Of a DNA stretch of 64,000 nt, positions 1 to 9,501 are shown one piece after another (within the stretch, counting starts at the first letter, position 1; each line of letters opens with the position of its first letter). The stretch spans positions 62,001 through 126,000 of the forward strand of contig NZ_FZNS01000002.1 of the NCBI RefSeq assembly GCF_900188255.1, given 5' to 3'. Under the pieces are notes generated by a model. That model ran no database searches. It was given only the letters and a program-made list of their open reading frames with translations, and was not told the DNA's origin. The position numbers and the translations under genes are program-made. This DNA comes from Hymenobacter mucosus. GTDB taxonomy: Bacteria; Bacteroidota; Bacteroidia; Cytophagales; Hymenobacteraceae.

Positions 1-1
1 T

Positions 2-622
2 TCCCAGGTAACTGCTGGCCCTAACTTTCCGAGCTACGAATCGGACCAAACTACACACTATAATATTGTAGACGCCCAGGGCAACGCCGTCAGCTGCACG
101 ACTACCCTTAACGGAGCCTACGGCAGCAAAGTAGTGGTGGCAGGCGCTGGTTTCTTGCTCAACAATGAAATGGACGATTTCAGCAGCAAGCCAGGCACTC
201 CTAACTCTTACGGGCTGGTAGGCGGAGCAGCCAATGCCATTGCGCCCGGCAAGCGCATGCTGTCTTCCATGACGCCGGCCATTCTTACCAAGAACAAGAA
301 GCTGGCTCTGGTAGTGGGTACGCCCGGTGGTAGCACCATTATTACCAGTGTGCTGCAAGCCATTTTGAATACCCTCGACTATGGCATGAACGCACAGCAG
401 GCCGTGGCCGCGCCGCGCCTGCATCACCAGTGGCTCCCCGATTTGATTGATGTGGAGGCAGGGGCCCTACTTCCCGCAACCCAGGACACGCTGCGCGCCC
501 GCGGGTACAAGCTGAACCCACGGGCCCCCTGGGGGCGGGTGGAGGTAATTCGTGTGCTGCCGGGCGGTAGGCTCGAAGGAGGCGCCGACCCGCGCGGCGA
601 CGACTCTAGCCAAGGATACTAG
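2..622 (+). CDS. ggt: Gamma-glutamyltransferase, C-terminal part (5' end outside window)
   Basis: The reading frame is open from base 2 and lacks its N-terminus. It holds the whole small subunit of gamma-glutamyltransferase, the periplasmic enzyme that cleaves gamma-glutamyl bonds such as that of glutathione. The autocatalytic cleavage site is visible: QTTHYNIVD, with the nucleophilic Thr at bases 50-52. Further family motifs follow: LLNNEMDDFS, YGLVGG, LSSMTP (oxyanion hole serines), GTPGGSTIIT and PRLHHQWLPD. The end, GGADPRGDDSSQGY, matches the usual C-terminus, so the 3' end is intact. A strong hairpin follows 22 bases downstream. Family assignment is very secure. Substrate preference and signal peptide cannot be judged from this fragment. 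Confidence 0.95.
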   Translation, partial: SQVTAGPNFPSYESDQTTHYNIVDAQGNAVSCTTTLNGAYGSKVVVAGAGFLLNNEMDDFSSKPGTPNSYGLVGGAANAIAPGKRMLSSMTPAILTKNKKLALVVGTPGGSTIITSVLQAILNTLDYGMNAQQAVAAPRLHHQWLPDLIDVEAGALLPATQDTLRARGYKLNPRAPWGRVEVIRVLPGGRLEGGADPRGDDSSQGY

Positions 623-644
623 CTGCTTGTAGTAGCATGACCCT

Positions 645-687
645 CCACAAAAAAAGGCCGTGCACCATGCACGGCCTTTTTTTGTGG
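645..687. terminator. Bidirectional terminator hairpin
   Basis: A perfect inverted repeat, with the A-tract on the left and the T-tract on the right both inside the palindrome. The GC core is GGCCGTGCA/TGCACGGCC. It lies between the convergent ggt (+) and the small gene ending at 697 (-), so it can serve both. Confidence 0.85.
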
Positions 688-696
688 AACAATTTA

Positions 697-1065
697 TTAT
701 TGCTGCTCCTGGTTGTCGCGGGTGGTCTGGAGGTCGCGGGCAACGGAGGTGAGGGCTTTGGATAGCTCGTCTAGCGTACCAATGAAACGAGGGTTGGAGT
801 CATCAACAAAGCTGTTGATATGCTCAGCTAGGGTTTGCAGCACGTCGCTGATGGGGTTGGGGTCGGTGCCGTTTAAATAGCCCTTCAACTTCACTAGGTC
901 GGCGGCAATGGTGCCATACGCGGTTTCGCCAGAGGCGCGGAGCATGTGCACCCAGCCGTCAATGTTTTCGGTGGCTTTGGCAATGGTTTGGGTTACGTCT
1001 TCGCTGCGAAGAATGCGGAGGGTAGCCTGCAATTGGTCGGCACTGGCAGAATGCGAGATTGACAT
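697..1065 (-). CDS. Small helical protein, paralogue 1 of 3 (unknown function)
   Basis: About 122 residues, soluble, all-helical by composition, with no signal peptide or membrane segment. I start it at the ATG giving MSISHSASADQLQ. An upstream in-frame ATG at 1089 would add eight residues. It shares a pattern with the next two genes on the same strand: an N-terminal helix with the LQATL/LEATL/IEATI motif, an (I/L)xxWxxxL motif (here IDGWVHML), a helix with LxxLxxYL and a short loop, then a C-terminal helix with LDELSKALTSVARDL. I do not recognise the family. A mitochondrial-import- or histidine-phosphotransfer-like helical bundle would fit the look, but no catalytic residue is evident. Terminator hairpins lie on both sides. 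Confidence 0.7.
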   Translation of the reverse strand: MSISHSASADQLQATLRILRSEDVTQTIAKATENIDGWVHMLRASGETAYGTIAADLVKLKGYLNGTDPNPISDVLQTLAEHINSFVDDSNPRFIGTLDELSKALTSVARDLQTTRDNQEQQ

Positions 1066-1235
1066 AGAGGAGGAAGTTGGATGAAACAAGAGGAATTTCC
1101 CTATTTACTCTATCCCCAATCCTAGGGTTGGCTACTTGCTTAGTAAGATTCTGCCTGCTGTTCAGCTAGTTCCTACTACCTGTTTCTTGCTTTTTCCACC
1201 GCAGCCAGGGCCTGCGAGGCAGCCACTTCGCGTAC

Positions 1236-1285
1236 ATAGCAACGGCCTGCCCCACCCCAAACGGGACAGAACAGGCCGTTGCTAT
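1236..1285 (-). terminator. Hairpin between paralogue genes
   Basis: A 14-bp perfect inverted repeat, ATAGCAACGGCCTG with its complement, and a 22-base loop. It lies just past the stop codon of the 1305-1685 gene. There is no clear U-tract, so it may be a processing or attenuation hairpin and not a classical terminator. Confidence 0.55.
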
Positions 1286-1304
1286 ACTTAGCTAATCGGA
1301 AAAA

Positions 1305-1685
1305 TTACAGTGTATCGGCAGCGTTACCTAGGGCTTGCCCCAACTGGCGCAACTTATCTTGGGAAGTGGTATCAGCAGATTCCGCCGCTTGGGTAGTTAG
1401 GCCGGAAAGGCGCTGCAATATCTGCTTTACCTCGGGGCCATTGGGCGTACCATGGTCGATGGCGTTGTACAGGTTCTGCAACTCGGCAATCAGGTCGGCA
1501 AAACGGTCGCCTTCGGCCGCTTGCAGCAGGTTCATCCAGCGGTACAGGTTGTCGCCGGCGGCGGGCAATAGGTTGGGCAACTGGTCGGCTTGCAGGGCAT
1601 GCAGGGTAGCCTCCAGGTGAGGCTGGCTACCTGCCAATATAGAGCCGGGAGCTGAATGCTGCCCTGAGGTGGAATCGGAATGCAT
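1305..1685 (-). CDS. Small helical protein, paralogue 2 of 3 (unknown function)
   Basis: 126 residues from the ATG giving MHSDSTSGQ. An upstream start at 1739 would add a Cys-rich 18-residue lead unlike the other copies, so I reject it. It aligns without large gaps to its two neighbours: LEATLHALQ near residue 25, LYRWMNLLQ near 50, a LIAELQNLYNAI helix, and a C-terminal DKLRQLGQALGNAADTL helix that matches the third copy (HLRHLGQVLITAAGNL) closely. It is cytosolic by appearance, with no recognisable catalytic motif. The three copies are probably tandem duplicates that have diverged substantially. Function unknown. Confidence 0.7.
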   Translation of the reverse strand: MHSDSTSGQHSAPGSILAGSQPHLEATLHALQADQLPNLLPAAGDNLYRWMNLLQAAEGDRFADLIAELQNLYNAIDHGTPNGPEVKQILQRLSGLTTQAAESADTTSQDKLRQLGQALGNAADTL

Positions 1686-1804
1686 ATAGAAAAGGAACGA
1701 GACGCAACCACAAACAGGGCTTTGAGCGTCGGAAAGCAAAAGGAATCAGAGCATCTTAGTTTACGAACATGCTCGGTTACAACTGGCGGAGTTGCCTAGC
1801 AAGG

Positions 1805-2146
1805 CTAGGACATCTTCAGGTTGCCAGCGGCGGTAATAAGCACTTGCCCCAAATGACGGAGGTGGTCACCCGTGCCGTCGTGCATGTCGTGGGCCATACG
1901 TGAGGTTTCCATGCCCAACTGTTGTAGGGAGCCAGCCATAGCCGGACGGTCGTCGCGCTCTACGTAGCCACGCAAGGCACGCAACTCATTCTGCAAGCCA
2001 GCTAGAGCCGAGCCACCCAGACCATCAAGGGCGTGAATCCAGTTATCAATAGCGCTGATACCGGCGTCAGCGGGATGCTCACCGGGGTGCTCGAAGGCGC
2101 GGTAGATACCCTGAATAGTGGCTTCAATACGATCGGCATGATTCAT
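1805..2146 (-). CDS. Small helical protein, paralogue 3 of 3 (unknown function)
   Basis: 113 residues starting MNHADRIEATIQGI, the most 5' gene of the three-gene array in transcription order. The shared motif is IDNWIHALDGLGG near residue 34, followed by LQNELRALRGYV, a linker, then a C-terminal helix with HLRHLGQVLITAAGNL. The Trp in the second helix and the Leu pattern of the last helix are common to all three proteins. No signal peptide is present. The gap to paralogue 2 is about 120 bases, so the genes need not form a tight operon. Function unknown; a regulatory or scaffold helical bundle is only a guess. Confidence 0.7.
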   Translation of the reverse strand: MNHADRIEATIQGIYRAFEHPGEHPADAGISAIDNWIHALDGLGGSALAGLQNELRALRGYVERDDRPAMAGSLQQLGMETSRMAHDMHDGTGDHLRHLGQVLITAAGNLKMS

Positions 2147-2357
2147 AGCGCGGAGGGGTTAAGGAGGTGGATGTGTTATGCAAGCTGTACGCCAGGGACA
2201 GGACGGACGTTGCACTGCACGCATTCGCAGCTTCTGCCAGCCTCCTCCTGCTACCAGCATAGCTCCCGGAGCAGCGCGGCGGTATTATGAGCGTCGCCCA
2301 GCGAAAACTAGCAGCCTTCTCCCCAACTCTTCAGCAGTCGACCGGATTGGGAAACGC
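2147..2357. other. Intergenic stretch without a supported gene
   Basis: Lies upstream of the small-gene array and downstream of the giant gene. I see no TAnnTTTG element and no credible reading frame. Short frames here are on the plus strand and lack family features. Confidence 0.5.
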
Positions 2358-2395
2358 ACAAAAAAGGCCGCTACCTATCGGCAGCGGCCTTTTGT
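2358..2395 (-). terminator. Terminator of the giant T9SS gene
   Basis: The stem GGCCGCT/AGCGGCC is flanked by an A-tract and a T-tract. It sits 18 bases past the stop codon of the 2413-9444 gene, and its minus-strand transcript ends in a U-run. Confidence 0.85.
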
Positions 2396-2412
2396 TCTCT
2401 AGCTCAGAAAGA

Positions 2413-5400
2413 CTATTCCTTCAGGAAGCGGCGGACCAGGGTAGCGCCACTTGCCGTTTGCACCTTCACAAGGTAAGCGCCCGTTGCTAGTTGGCTTACA
2501 TCAAGGGTAGCGCTCAGGGAAGCGTCCAGGGTCTGCTGCATTACCAGCACGCCGGTTGTGGTGTACACCGCGAGGGTAGCCTGCGGTGCTTCTGCCGTCA
2601 GGCGTACGTGCAGCACGCTGCTGGCCGGGTTGGGGAAGATGACTAGGTCTTCCTCGGCCGGGCCAAAGGTTACCACCCGAATTTGTGAGGAACTGGCTTT
2701 GCCGTCCGTATCTACTTGGCGCAGGCGGTAGTAGAGCGTTTTGGCGAGGCGGCTAGCTACGGCATCGGTGTAGGTGTACTGCTGGGTAGCAGTGGTAGTA
2801 CCGCGGCCGGCTACCTGCCCTGCCTTCTCGAAGTTCACCCCGTCTACTGAGCGTTCTACCTCGAAGTGGTCGTTGTAGAGCTCCTGGGCAGTTTCCCAAG
2901 TCAGCAGCGCATTCTTACCCTGACTACGTGCTTCGAAACGCACCAACGACACCGGAAGCGGTGCCCCCCCAATGGTGAAGCGCACGGGCTGGGTAGTGGT
3001 ACCCCCAAACTCGTCAATGGTAGTTACATTGACTACGTAGTCGCCGCTACGGAGCAGGCTGCGGTTGCTAACGCTGATGCGGCCCGTAGTGGCATTTAGG
3101 GTTAAGCCCATGCCGCTGAGCAGGTTGGTACCGGCGGCATCAGTGGTAGCCGAACGGATGCCGGTGTCGGTCATCGTGGTTTGGCTGGTAGCGCTGCTGA
3201 AGCTGTATTCTCCACCATTAGCGTCGAAAGCAGCCGTAATGAGGTCACCATTTTGGTATGCATTGCCCGTGCCACCTTTCACCACCCCCGATGCATACGT
3301 GGCCGCATTATCTAGGCCCACTGGAATGCTGTAGAGGGCCGGTGCCGATGCGGCGCCCGTATTGTCGGTGGCCGTGAAGGTGAAGAAGGCATTACCCACG
3401 AAGCTGCTCACGGGGTCGAAGCGCAGGTTACCAGCGGTAGCAGCCGTGAGTACAAAGCGGCCGTTGGTGAGCGCCACGGGAGAGTAGTTAACGCCATCGG
3501 CCGCGTAGAATAGTACCCCTTGGGCTGTGGCGTTGGGCAGGGAGGTGATGGCGTAGATGCTGATGGTGCCATCTACGTCGGTAGCGCTTAGTGCCGAAAT
3601 AGGCAGGGCAGTTGCCGAGGTATTGCCATCGGGTGCCGTAAGGCTATTTACTACTGTGTTTGCCACGGGCACCTGGTTGCTCAGCGTTGTCCGGTAGGTT
3701 TGGGTATCATCGCCCGTTGATGACTGAGTCGTGTTGGTGGCGGCAGTAGCGGCAACTGTGTACGACGCCCCGGTAGTGGGGGCCCGGAACGTGATGGTGT
3801 ACCCAACCGAAGCTGCTTGCCCAGGAGACAGAGCACCCACCGCGGGGAAGGTGACCAGACCCGTAGCTGGGTCATAGCTACCGCCACCCGAAATGATTAC
3901 CGTAGCGGGGTCGAGGTTAGTCGGAATCTGGGCCGTGGCGCTTACCCCCGTCGCCAATGAAGGACCATCGTTGATGACACGCACCAAGTAGGTCACCGCC
4001 TGCCCAGGCAGCACCGTATTTTCCAGCGGAGTGGTTTGGAGGCTAGCGCTGCGCACTTCCGCGCGCACGTTGCTTACCGATGTCACAGCCACGGTGGCTA
4101 GCGCCGTGTTGTTGGTCGCTACGCCGTCGCTGTTGCCACCCGATACGCTGGCTACCGCCGTGAGGGGGCCAGTGCCAGGTGCGGTTACGACAATGGTGTT
4201 GGTCAGTGCCGCAGCTGCGCCGCTGGCTAGTGAAGTCACCGTGGGGAACGTCACAATGCCAGTAGTAGGGTCGTAGGTGCCGGCGTTGGAAATAGTGAGC
4301 GTAGCGGGATTGAGCCCCATGGGCAATGCCATCCGCTGCACAACGGCCGGAGCGGTAGTGGTGCTGTTGTTGGTTGTTGTGAGAGTGAATGTGACGCTCT
4401 GGCCTGCTGCTACACTCGTAGTGCTGGCACGAACGGCTACCGACAAATCCTCGGCTGTGCTCGTAGCCCGAAGCACGCTGGTGGTATACGTTGCCGTATT
4501 GTTGGTGCGGGCTAGGTCATTGGTGCTCGTGGGCATATTAGCCACGGCCGTAACACTGATGGCCGACACGTCGGGAGCCGAAAAGGTGATGGTGTTCGAC
4601 ATGGAGCCTGCATCCCCTACGGGTACCTCCGTCCGGGTCGGGAACGTCACTACCCCAGTGGTAGCATTGTAAGCCCCCGCTATAATTGCCCCGGCAGCAT
4701 CACGCACCACTACGGTGGTCAGGTCCGTGGGCAGTTGCACGGTAGTAGTGAGGCTGGCGGCGGGCGCAGTGCCATTATTCACCGTACGAACCGTGTATAC
4801 TACGGGGGTGCCCTGTATTACTACATCGGGGCCGGCAATGGTGGCTGCTACATCCGAAGCACGCGTAGAGGTAGCCACTACAGTGCTCGTGTTATTGGCA
4901 GCTACGTTGTCGGGGGTAGTCGTGGTCAGAAAGGCCGTGGCCGAATAAGAGCCAGCAGGTGCATCAAAGGAAATTACGTTCGTAACCGATTGACCAGGGG
5001 CCAGGCTGCTGATAGCGGGGTAGGCCAGCAGCCCCTGGTTGGGCTGGGCATCTACGGTGCCGGTGGTGTTAGGGCCCAGGTTGCTAGTGTACGTGAGGTT
5101 GGTAGCGCCCGGAGGCAAGCTCACGAATTGCTGCACGTTGCTAGCTGGTACAGTGCTGGTGTTGGTTGTCGTGACGGTATAAGTCACGCGCTGGCCAGCC
5201 GTCACAGTCGTTGGGCCCGAAATTGTGGTGGCAACATCCGTAGTCGGCCGAACTGTTACGATGGCAGAAGCTACGTTGTCGGCTACCACCACGTCAGCAG
5301 AGGTGGTGCTAGCACTTGCATCGAACAGGAGAGGTCCGGCGGCCGGGGCTGCGAGCCGCACAGTGTTGGTTTGGGCGGCGCCGGCTACTAGGCTAGTAGA

Positions 5401-8400
5401 AGGCCAGGTTACAATGCCCGTGGTGGGGTTATACGAACCGTTGCCGGAGATGGTGAGGCTGGCGGCGCTGAGGCCAGCGGGCAGCGTGAGTTGCTGCACT
5501 ACCCCGGTGGCGGCGCCCTCCCCAGCGTTGGTCGCTGTGGCCGTTACGAGCAGAGCAGTGCCCGGCGCCACGTTGGTTACAGCAGTACCGCCGCTGGTGA
5601 CGCCAACGGCCGAGTACACGTTGGCCGCCATGCCCGACGTTGTGCTAATCGTGGTTGCTACGGCCGAGGTATTGTTATTGGTTACGGCTTCGCCGGTAGC
5701 GCTTACGCTAGCAGTGGGCGTAAACGTGCCAGCGGCCGTGGGAGCAGTTAGACTAATGGTGTTGCTCACCGTTTGACCAGCCGCCAGCATCCCCAGGCTT
5801 GGGAAAGTTACTACCGTGGTATTGTTGGTTGAGTTATAGGCGTACGTACCGTTATTTGAGAGGAATAAGCCCGTTTGATTACCAGGTAGGGTCACTGCCT
5901 GGGCCACGTTGGTGGCGGGCGAAGGCCCGCTGTTTCTGGTAACCACCGTGTAGGTAATGCCCGTGCCAGTACCGGCAGCAGCAGGTCCGCTCAAGGTCGT
6001 CGTCAGGTCGAAGCTCGGCGTCACGTTCACCGTGGCGGTGGCGTTGTTGTTGGTTGTGATGGCGTCGGCGGTAGTGGCCGTAACGCTGGCAGCACCAGTG
6101 AAAGGGCCCGTAGCTGGCACTAAGAAGCTCACACTGTTTGACACGTTGCTTCCGCTGTTCACGCTAGTGGTGGGGAAGGTAACCAAGCCCGTGCTGCTGT
6201 TGTAGGAGCCACCGTTGGCAAAGGTTAGCGCCCCGTTGGGGCCAGGACCTGTAAGGCCGGCTGGCAACTGCAGCGTGGGCACTACTCCGGTAGCGGCCGC
6301 CGCCCCGTTGTTGGTAGTTTGCACCGTGAAGGTCAACGCCTGGCCTGCGGTGGCAGTGGTAGCATTAGCAGGGGCAGTAATTGCCACGGCCAAATCGGCG
6401 GTGGGCTGCTGCACCGTTACGGCAATGTTGGCCTGGTTAGTAGGCGCACCAGCAGCGTCCTGCACGAGGTAAGGCGTAACAGCCGTCCCCACGAAGCCAG
6501 CCACTGGCACGAAGGTCACCACCCCGCTCGTATTCACCGAGAAGGTACCATTAGGCGTTGTAATGGATGGTTGAATGCCGGCCTGATTAGGATTGAGGTC
6601 AACCGTGGCCGCATTAAAGGAATTCTCAGGGTCAATGTCGTTGGCTAGAATGTTGAGGGTAGCGTTCGAGCCCGAAGTGATAGTCACCGCGTCGGCCACG
6701 GCCGTAGGAGCCAGGTTACACGAACCGAAGTACACATCATCCACGGCCAGGTCGTTGCCACCCACAGCCGTGCTCACGTTCCGAATCTCAAAGGTGGCGG
6801 TGGTGTTGGTGCCGGAAAACCACACATCGGAGAACTGCACCCACTGGTCCGGCGACTCGTTCAGAGTAATCGTACCCGACACAGATTCCCCGTTGATAAC
6901 AAACCCAAGCTCGGGTACCCCACCATTGCTGCTGGGCGCCAAGAGGTTGTTGAAGAAGGCCGAAAAGGTATAGTAACGCCCTGGCTGCACCGTTACGGTC
7001 TGGGCATACAGCGTCCGGATAGAGGCCGCGCCGTTTACCATCAGGAAGTTGTCGTTGGTGCCGCCGGTGTGGCCCGTACCCACGAAATTGGGGTGGTACG
7101 TGGCGGCATTGGTGCCTACCGCGTAGGTTCCTTCCGGGTAAATGCCCGTAGCATTGTTGCCAATAGTATAGCCCGCCGCCACGTACCGGTAGGTAGTAGT
7201 AAAGCCTGTGTTGCCATTGGTAAAGGCAGGGTTCACAAGCAGGTTGTTGCCCGTAGCCGATGTACATGCCGTGCTAGTACTAAACACGCGCAGGTTTACC
7301 GTAGCTGCCGCGGAGCACATCGAGGGCGTACTATTGTCGCAGGCTGTGTACGTGAAGCTGTCGGGGCCGGTATAGCCCGTAGTTGGGGTGTAGGAGTAGG
7401 TACCGTTAGAGTTCAGGATAACGGTGCCGTGGGCCGGGGCCGTACCCAGCGCAACGGTGAAGATATTCTGTTCCTGATCATAGTCGTTGAGCACCACGTT
7501 GCCACTCACGGTTGTATTGAGCGGCACGTCGCGCGAGTCATTGGCTACCACGGGCGGACGGTTCGGGGCGTTGATGGTGTACGTAGCCGCCGTTACTGAG
7601 CGCATCCCTTGGTTATCGGTAGCGAAGTAGGTAAACGAGGTGGTACCTGAATAGCCTGCGTTGGGCGTAAATGTTAGATTGCTGGCGTCACTAGCCTGCA
7701 CCACCTGATTAGCTATTACGGCCGTGCCGTTGAGAGCCAGCGTCCCGTTGGCCGGCAAGGCAACAATGGTAAAGTTGGCAACGCTGCCGTCAGGGTCGCT
7801 GCCACTTAGAGCCGCCAAGTTGTAGCCAATGGCTGGTAGTGTGTAGTTGATGGCAGTTGCTACGGGCGGCAAGTTGCCCCGGCCGGCGCACAAGGCCGAG
7901 TTAGGCACTACTTGCTTAGAAATACCCGGCCCGGCGTACGAGAGCGTAAGTGCGTTATCCGCAGTGTTATCCCCGTAGAAGATCATGATGTTGTGCAAAC
8001 CAGCCGTGAGGGTAACGCTGCCGCTTTTTTCCAGCAGGCTATGTCCTCCGCCATTATTCACCACGGCAGACGCTGCAGTAGGCGTACTTGCCAGCGCGGC
8101 GGCATCCAGCCAGAGGTAGGAAGCATCGTCGGAGTTCAGGAAGAACGTGTATGAGCCCGTAGTAGGAATGTAAATGCTACCCCGGTAACGGGCGCTGAAG
8201 GCGTCCGGATTGGCATTGGAACCCGTGCCTGCTCCTGCGGGAGTTACCAGGTTACCAAAACTAGCGTTGGTGGTAAACTCCAGCTGCGCATCAGCGCGAC
8301 GCAAATTGGGAGTACGGTTTTCGAAATAGGCGAAGTTGTCGGCGAAGTACCCGTTGTAGTATTCTGCGGTCAGGCCGCTACGCGCCGTGCCATCCAGGTA

Positions 8401-9444
8401 GGAAGACCCGCAGCCGACGGGTCCGGCCACCGCTTGAATAGGAATGGTGAAAGTGGCTCCATTTGATACCAAGCCAGCATCATCGGTAGCCGTGTAGCTG
8501 AATACTGAGTTGCCACCGGAATATGTATCAGCCGGATCAAAACGAATGCTGGCCATTTGGGCCGTCGTAATCGTTTGACCAGCAGTTACGGCTCTGTAAC
8601 CACCACCTAGGAGGCCAGCATCATAGTACAGGGTTCCCTCATTGCCGGGTGGCAGTTGCGTAATGGTGTACGAAGCAATAGTCCCCCCGTCGGCGGCAAC
8701 TACAGGTGAGTCGATATCCGTTTGACCCGCTGTACTTGCTAGGGCTGTCGCATTGGTTACGTTGTTGGCCACGGGAGCCGCCCGGCACCAAGTTATCTGA
8801 TCGATACCGACTAGTTGGACACTGGGAGTAGTTCCCCCAGTAGTATTGCGATACGTGAGCGTAATGCTAGTAACGCTGCCCGGATATGTTGCCGTTACAG
8901 TACCAGCAGTGTTATCGCCAACGGAAGTAGTTCCGGTGGCCATCACTCCGGTAATAAGTACTGTACTTCCTGTAGGACGACTCAGCGTAGGTGTCACTGT
9001 CGCCCCGTTATTGCTACCAGCAAAGGTTACCTCATCCGTGTATCCCGGAATACCGTTGTCAACGTCCTGTAATCGGATAGTTAGGCCCGATACGGGCCGA
9101 TTAAAGTTAAAGATGACGGTAGACGAAGGTGCCGTGCTTCCTACTGGTTGGTTATCAGGATAGTCATTCTGCCACGCCAGCATTGTGGTGCCGTTGATCC
9201 CTCCCGTTGTAAATAGAGAGGCTGGGTCACTAGAGGCGTAGCCACTGGTACCAATAGTAGTAATAGTGGAGCCAGCAGGAGCAGCCTGCGGAGCACGATT
9301 TTTCCAGTTGCCGCTGGCAGCCGTCGTGTTAAAGGTAAATGTGGTAGTTGCAGCCGCGGTGCATTGCGCCTGAGCCTTACTGCTTATTCCTGCCCATAGC
9401 CAAAGCCCCACCAAGGGAGCCCAGGAACGTAACGGTGTTTTCAT
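2413..9444 (-). CDS. Giant secreted DUF11-repeat protein with PA14-like domain and T9SS sorting domain
   Basis: 2,343 residues. A Sec signal peptide (about 1-26, ending SSKAQA) precedes a Cys-containing beta domain. Residues about 222-336 form a cadherin/Ig-like module. About 345-520 is PA14-like, with SGLTAEYYNG and YRGSIYIPTTGSYTFFLNSD. About 525-720 are two Ig/VCBS-like modules with PPVVANDS and SFTYTACDN. About 730-910 resembles a carbohydrate-binding jelly-roll. From about 1016 run seven DUF11-type repeats, each opening DxxxxxxxP..AGQxxTxTxxxxN. A further Ig-like module follows, then an fn3-like block (about 2163-2263) and a C-terminal T9SS type A sorting domain (2264-2343, DLVIFPNPASSVLHV...GAYLVKVQ). 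Exported across the outer membrane and probably surface-attached. An adhesin or polysaccharide-binding stalk is inferred. The pore-like Thr/Ala-rich composition explains the many long antisense frames. Confidence 0.93.
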   Translation of the reverse strand: MKTPLRSWAPLVGLWLWAGISSKAQAQCTAAATTTFTFNTTAASGNWKNRAPQAAPAGSTITTIGTSGYASSDPASLFTTGGINGTTMLAWQNDYPDNQPVGSTAPSSTVIFNFNRPVSGLTIRLQDVDNGIPGYTDEVTFAGSNNGATVTPTLSRPTGSTVLITGVMATGTTSVGDNTAGTVTATYPGSVTSITLTYRNTTGGTTPSVQLVGIDQITWCRAAPVANNVTNATALASTAGQTDIDSPVVAADGGTIASYTITQLPPGNEGTLYYDAGLLGGGYRAVTAGQTITTAQMASIRFDPADTYSGGNSVFSYTATDDAGLVSNGATFTIPIQAVAGPVGCGSSYLDGTARSGLTAEYYNGYFADNFAYFENRTPNLRRADAQLEFTTNASFGNLVTPAGAGTGSNANPDAFSARYRGSIYIPTTGSYTFFLNSDDASYLWLDAAALASTPTAASAVVNNGGGHSLLEKSGSVTLTAGLHNIMIFYGDNTADNALTLSYAGPGISKQVVPNSALCAGRGNLPPVATAINYTLPAIGYNLAALSGSDPDGSVANFTIVALPANGTLALNGTAVIANQVVQASDASNLTFTPNAGYSGTTSFTYFATDNQGMRSVTAATYTINAPNRPPVVANDSRDVPLNTTVSGNVVLNDYDQEQNIFTVALGTAPAHGTVILNSNGTYSYTPTTGYTGPDSFTYTACDNSTPSMCSAAATVNLRVFSTSTACTSATGNNLLVNPAFTNGNTGFTTTYRYVAAGYTIGNNATGIYPEGTYAVGTNAATYHPNFVGTGHTGGTNDNFLMVNGAASIRTLYAQTVTVQPGRYYTFSAFFNNLLAPSSNGGVPELGFVINGESVSGTITLNESPDQWVQFSDVWFSGTNTTATFEIRNVSTAVGGNDLAVDDVYFGSCNLAPTAVADAVTITSGSNATLNILANDIDPENSFNAATVDLNPNQAGIQPSITTPNGTFSVNTSGVVTFVPVAGFVGTAVTPYLVQDAAGAPTNQANIAVTVQQPTADLAVAITAPANATTATAGQALTFTVQTTNNGAAAATGVVPTLQLPAGLTGPGPNGALTFANGGSYNSSTGLVTFPTTSVNSGSNVSNSVSFLVPATGPFTGAASVTATTADAITTNNNATATVNVTPSFDLTTTLSGPAAAGTGTGITYTVVTRNSGPSPATNVAQAVTLPGNQTGLFLSNNGTYAYNSTNNTTVVTFPSLGMLAAGQTVSNTISLTAPTAAGTFTPTASVSATGEAVTNNNTSAVATTISTTSGMAANVYSAVGVTSGGTAVTNVAPGTALLVTATATNAGEGAATGVVQQLTLPAGLSAASLTISGNGSYNPTTGIVTWPSTSLVAGAAQTNTVRLAAPAAGPLLFDASASTTSADVVVADNVASAIVTVRPTTDVATTISGPTTVTAGQRVTYTVTTTNTSTVPASNVQQFVSLPPGATNLTYTSNLGPNTTGTVDAQPNQGLLAYPAISSLAPGQSVTNVISFDAPAGSYSATAFLTTTTPDNVAANNTSTVVATSTRASDVAATIAGPDVVIQGTPVVYTVRTVNNGTAPAASLTTTVQLPTDLTTVVVRDAAGAIIAGAYNATTGVVTFPTRTEVPVGDAGSMSNTITFSAPDVSAISVTAVANMPTSTNDLARTNNTATYTTSVLRATSTAEDLSVAVRASTTSVAAGQSVTFTLTTTNNSTTTAPAVVQRMALPMGLNPATLTISNAGTYDPTTGIVTFPTVTSLASGAAAALTNTIVVTAPGTGPLTAVASVSGGNSDGVATNNTALATVAVTSVSNVRAEVRSASLQTTPLENTVLPGQAVTYLVRVINDGPSLATGVSATAQIPTNLDPATVIISGGGSYDPATGLVTFPAVGALSPGQAASVGYTITFRAPTTGASYTVAATAATNTTQSSTGDDTQTYRTTLSNQVPVANTVVNSLTAPDGNTSATALPISALSATDVDGTISIYAITSLPNATAQGVLFYAADGVNYSPVALTNGRFVLTAATAGNLRFDPVSSFVGNAFFTFTATDNTGAASAPALYSIPVGLDNAATYASGVVKGGTGNAYQNGDLITAAFDANGGEYSFSSATSQTTMTDTGIRSATTDAAGTNLLSGMGLTLNATTGRISVSNRSLLRSGDYVVNVTTIDEFGGTTTQPVRFTIGGAPLPVSLVRFEARSQGKNALLTWETAQELYNDHFEVERSVDGVNFEKAGQVAGRGTTTATQQYTYTDAVASRLAKTLYYRLRQVDTDGKASSSQIRVVTFGPAEEDLVIFPNPASSVLHVRLTAEAPQATLAVYTTTGVLVMQQTLDASLSATLDVSQLATGAYLVKVQTASGATLVRRFLKE

Positions 9445-9501
9445 GCAGATTTAGATAGATACGAATGGGCATTTACCTCGTGCTATGCCCCAATGTCATC
9501 C

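Noticed and set aside
4735..5391. Long plus-strand open frames (up to 218 codons) opposite the giant T9SS gene
   Set aside because: They mirror the Thr/Ala/Val-rich repeat coding of the minus strand, have odd composition (Arg, Gly, Tyr rich or Val, Ala rich) and no domain features.
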